Assembly: GCF_004331695.1 (NCBI RefSeq)
Contig: NZ_SJSL01000002.1
Span: forward strand, 310,001-374,000
Direction: 5' to 3'
Source of the DNA: Pedobacter psychroterrae
GTDB taxonomy: Bacteria > Bacteroidota > Bacteroidia > Sphingobacteriales > Sphingobacteriaceae
DNA length: 64,000 bases
Shown here in pieces: positions 62,504-64,000 of the stretch. The notes below the pieces were generated by a model that saw nothing but the letters and a program-made list of their open reading frames with translations, had not been told where the DNA came from and did not search any database. The stretch's first letter is position 1. Every line of letters begins with the position of its first letter. A program made the translations under genes and the position numbers.

Positions 62504-63342
62504 TGCAATATATCCAGGTCACATTCAGCCTTGGCAATGCTGCAGATTATCATAAGGATCTGTTGATAGACGAACTGGCAGGTATAGGCTATAACACATT
62601 TGAGGATACAACGGATGGTTTTGCTGCATTCATCGAACTTGCAGATTATCATGAATCGGACCTTGCGGAGATTACTGACCGCTACAATGACGAGATGGCA
62701 TGCAGCTATACAGTGACGGAGATTGCTGCAGAAAACTGGAATGAAGAGTGGGAAAAAAACTTTGAACCGCTGATTATAGATGATCAGTGTTATGTAAGGG
62801 CTACATTTCATCAGCCTCAGCCACAATTCAAATATGAGATCGTTATTGATCCGAAGATGGCTTTTGGTACCGGGCACCATCAGACCACAACGATGATGAT
62901 GCAATATATCTTATCTGCAGACGTTAGTGGCAAATTGATATTGGATATGGGTTGTGGTACCGGAATCCTGGCTATTTTGGCTTCCAAAGCCGGAGCAGGA
63001 ACACTGATAGCCATTGACAATGATGATATATGCTATCAAAGTACCCTGGAAAATGCTGCTTTGAATAATATCGGCAATCTCACTGCTACCTGCGGGGGCA
63101 AAGAGGCAATCCCTCATTTAGACTTTGATATAATATTAGCTAATATAAACCGCAATATCTTGCTGGATCAGATTGTAGATTATGCCAAGATATTAAAGGC
63201 TGGAGGGAGTATTTTTTTTAGTGGGTTTTATGAATCTCCTGATCTTGACATGATCAAATCAGCCTGTAAGCCTTTTGGGATAAATTATACAGACCATAAG
63301 AAGATTGATGATTGGGTTGCTGCCCGGTTTGTCAGGGAATAA
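62503..63342 (+). CDS. prmA: Ribosomal protein L11 methyltransferase
   Basis: 279 residues. AENWNEEWEKNFEP and AFGTGHHQTT are the PrmA signatures, LDMGCGTGILAILASKAGA is SAM motif I, and ILANINRNILL the catalytic-loop motif. It methylates L11 on the ribosome. Start overlaps the tpiA stop by 1 bp. Confidence 0.97.
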   Translation: MQYIQVTFSLGNAADYHKDLLIDELAGIGYNTFEDTTDGFAAFIELADYHESDLAEITDRYNDEMACSYTVTEIAAENWNEEWEKNFEPLIIDDQCYVRATFHQPQPQFKYEIVIDPKMAFGTGHHQTTTMMMQYILSADVSGKLILDMGCGTGILAILASKAGAGTLIAIDNDDICYQSTLENAALNNIGNLTATCGGKEAIPHLDFDIILANINRNILLDQIVDYAKILKAGGSIFFSGFYESPDLDMIKSACKPFGINYTDHKKIDDWVAARFVRE

Positions 63343-63410
63343 TGAAAAGAAGGGTAGCGCACAATTAAGAATCAGGATTAAATAGCTTAAATCAATAAAT
63401 ATATTAATAA

Positions 63411-64000
63411 ATGCGTATACATTTTATTGCAATAGGAGGTAGTGCTATGCATAATCTGGCAATAGCTTTACATAAAAAGGGCTACCAGGTCACTGGTTCG
63501 GATGATGTTATTTTTGAGCCTTCAGGAAGCAGGCTTGAAAAACATGGTATTTTGCCAAAACAAATGGGCTGGGATGCTGCTAATATCACTCCCGACCTGG
63601 ATGCAGTAATATTGGGGATGCATGCGCTTAAAGATAATCCGGAACTGTTGAAGGCCCAGCAGCTCGGACTGAAAATATACTCTTATCCTGAATATATTTA
63701 TGAGCAGACCAAAGACAAATTACGGGTTGTGATTGGTGGAAGTCACGGTAAGACTACCATTACTTCTATGATATTGCACGTCCTTAATTATTATAATAGG
63801 GATTTTGATTATCTGGTAGGTGCGCAGTTAGCGGGTTTTGATACAATGGTCAAGGTGACGGATTCAGCTCCGGTGATCATTATAGAAGGTGATGAATATC
63901 TGGCATCTCCAATAGACAGAAGGCCAAAGTTTCATTTATATAAAGCAAATATTGCAGTCATCAGCGGTATAGCCTGGGATCATATCAATGTTTTCCCTAC
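63411..64000 (+). CDS. mpl: UDP-N-acetylmuramate:L-alanyl-gamma-D-glutamyl-meso-DAP ligase, 5' part
   Basis: The frame is open to the window end, with 196 codons visible of about 450. It starts MRIHFIAIGGSAMHNLAIAL, the Rossmann UDP-binding part of Mur ligases, with GSHGKTTITSMILHVL as the ATP P-loop and IIEGDEYLASPIDRRPKF, the Mpl/MurC metal-binding motif. SAMHNLA and the DEYxxSPID sequence favour Mpl over MurC. It recycles cell-wall tripeptide onto UDP-MurNAc. Confidence 0.9.
   Translation, partial: MRIHFIAIGGSAMHNLAIALHKKGYQVTGSDDVIFEPSGSRLEKHGILPKQMGWDAANITPDLDAVILGMHALKDNPELLKAQQLGLKIYSYPEYIYEQTKDKLRVVIGGSHGKTTITSMILHVLNYYNRDFDYLVGAQLAGFDTMVKVTDSAPVIIIEGDEYLASPIDRRPKFHLYKANIAVISGIAWDHINVFP

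Overview
The window looks like a chromosomal segment of a Bacteroidota bacterium, most likely Sphingobacteriaceae (Pedobacter-like). The reasons are promoters of the TTTG-N19/20-TAnnTTTG type, weak Shine-Dalgarno sequences, a PorP/SprF protein and a type IX secretion (type B CTD) PKD protein, a 7TMR-DISM sensor kinase, a LytS/LytTR pair, type B ribosomal protein L31 and low GC. I see no phage, insertion sequence, CRISPR array or tRNA. The only stable RNA gene found is tmRNA.

Layout. 1-1125: 3' part of an aminotransferase gene, then ssrA (tmRNA) with its terminator. 1225-5646: a tight plus-strand run of Gfo/Idh oxidoreductase, gluconokinase-like FGGY kinase, secreted histidine phosphatase, an FNR-type regulator with four FeS-type cysteines, and MobA. 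5641-15968 (minus): a nitrate assimilation cluster of nirB, nirD, a small outer-membrane-like protein, a nitrate/nitrite MFS transporter, a nitrate reductase fused to a NirB-like FAD/[2Fe-2S] module, a nitrate-reductase-associated protein, and a rubredoxin fused to a degenerate nitrite/sulfite-reductase-like region. Divergent from it is cobA, for siroheme. MobA (Mo cofactor), CobA (siroheme) and the FNR protein fit around this pathway. 17105-20240: a secreted PHP-like protein and a secreted GH43.

20233-28104 is the most unusual region. A five-gene minus-strand operon has overlapping or touching genes: an E1-like (ThiF) domain fused to a nitroreductase (Rv1355c/MoeY-like), a GNAT-fold protein, a 7TMR-DISM histidine kinase, a REC-histidine kinase hybrid and a CheY-like protein. 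It is divergent from two REC-coiled-coil proteins whose REC domains are close paralogues of the one in the hybrid kinase. The second lies 24 bp before a 1170-residue type IX secreted PKD protein and its PorP/SprF partner. I propose this as a metabolite-producing and -sensing module linked to cell-surface output; that is inference.

32690-47672 holds housekeeping and envelope genes: rpoN, a Tat-exported Gfo/Idh, mscL, a LiaF-like protein with a LytS/LytTR pair, rpmH-rnpA-yidD, tsaB, two envelope proteins, a DUF423 protein, priA and pcm. 47685-53376: smpB, an Nramp transporter fused to a universal stress domain, its DtxR/MntR regulator, a divergent Lrp gene separated by a palindrome-rich region, ung, a thioredoxin-like protein, a TPR-like protein and a small unknown. 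53464-64000: lysS, fadD, iscA-iscU-iscS, methylmalonyl-CoA epimerase, rpmE2, a GlmU-like protein, tpiA, prmA and the start of mpl. Two GC-rich long inverted repeats (35775-35853 and 59907-60026) lie in gene-free gaps and look like dispersed intergenic elements.
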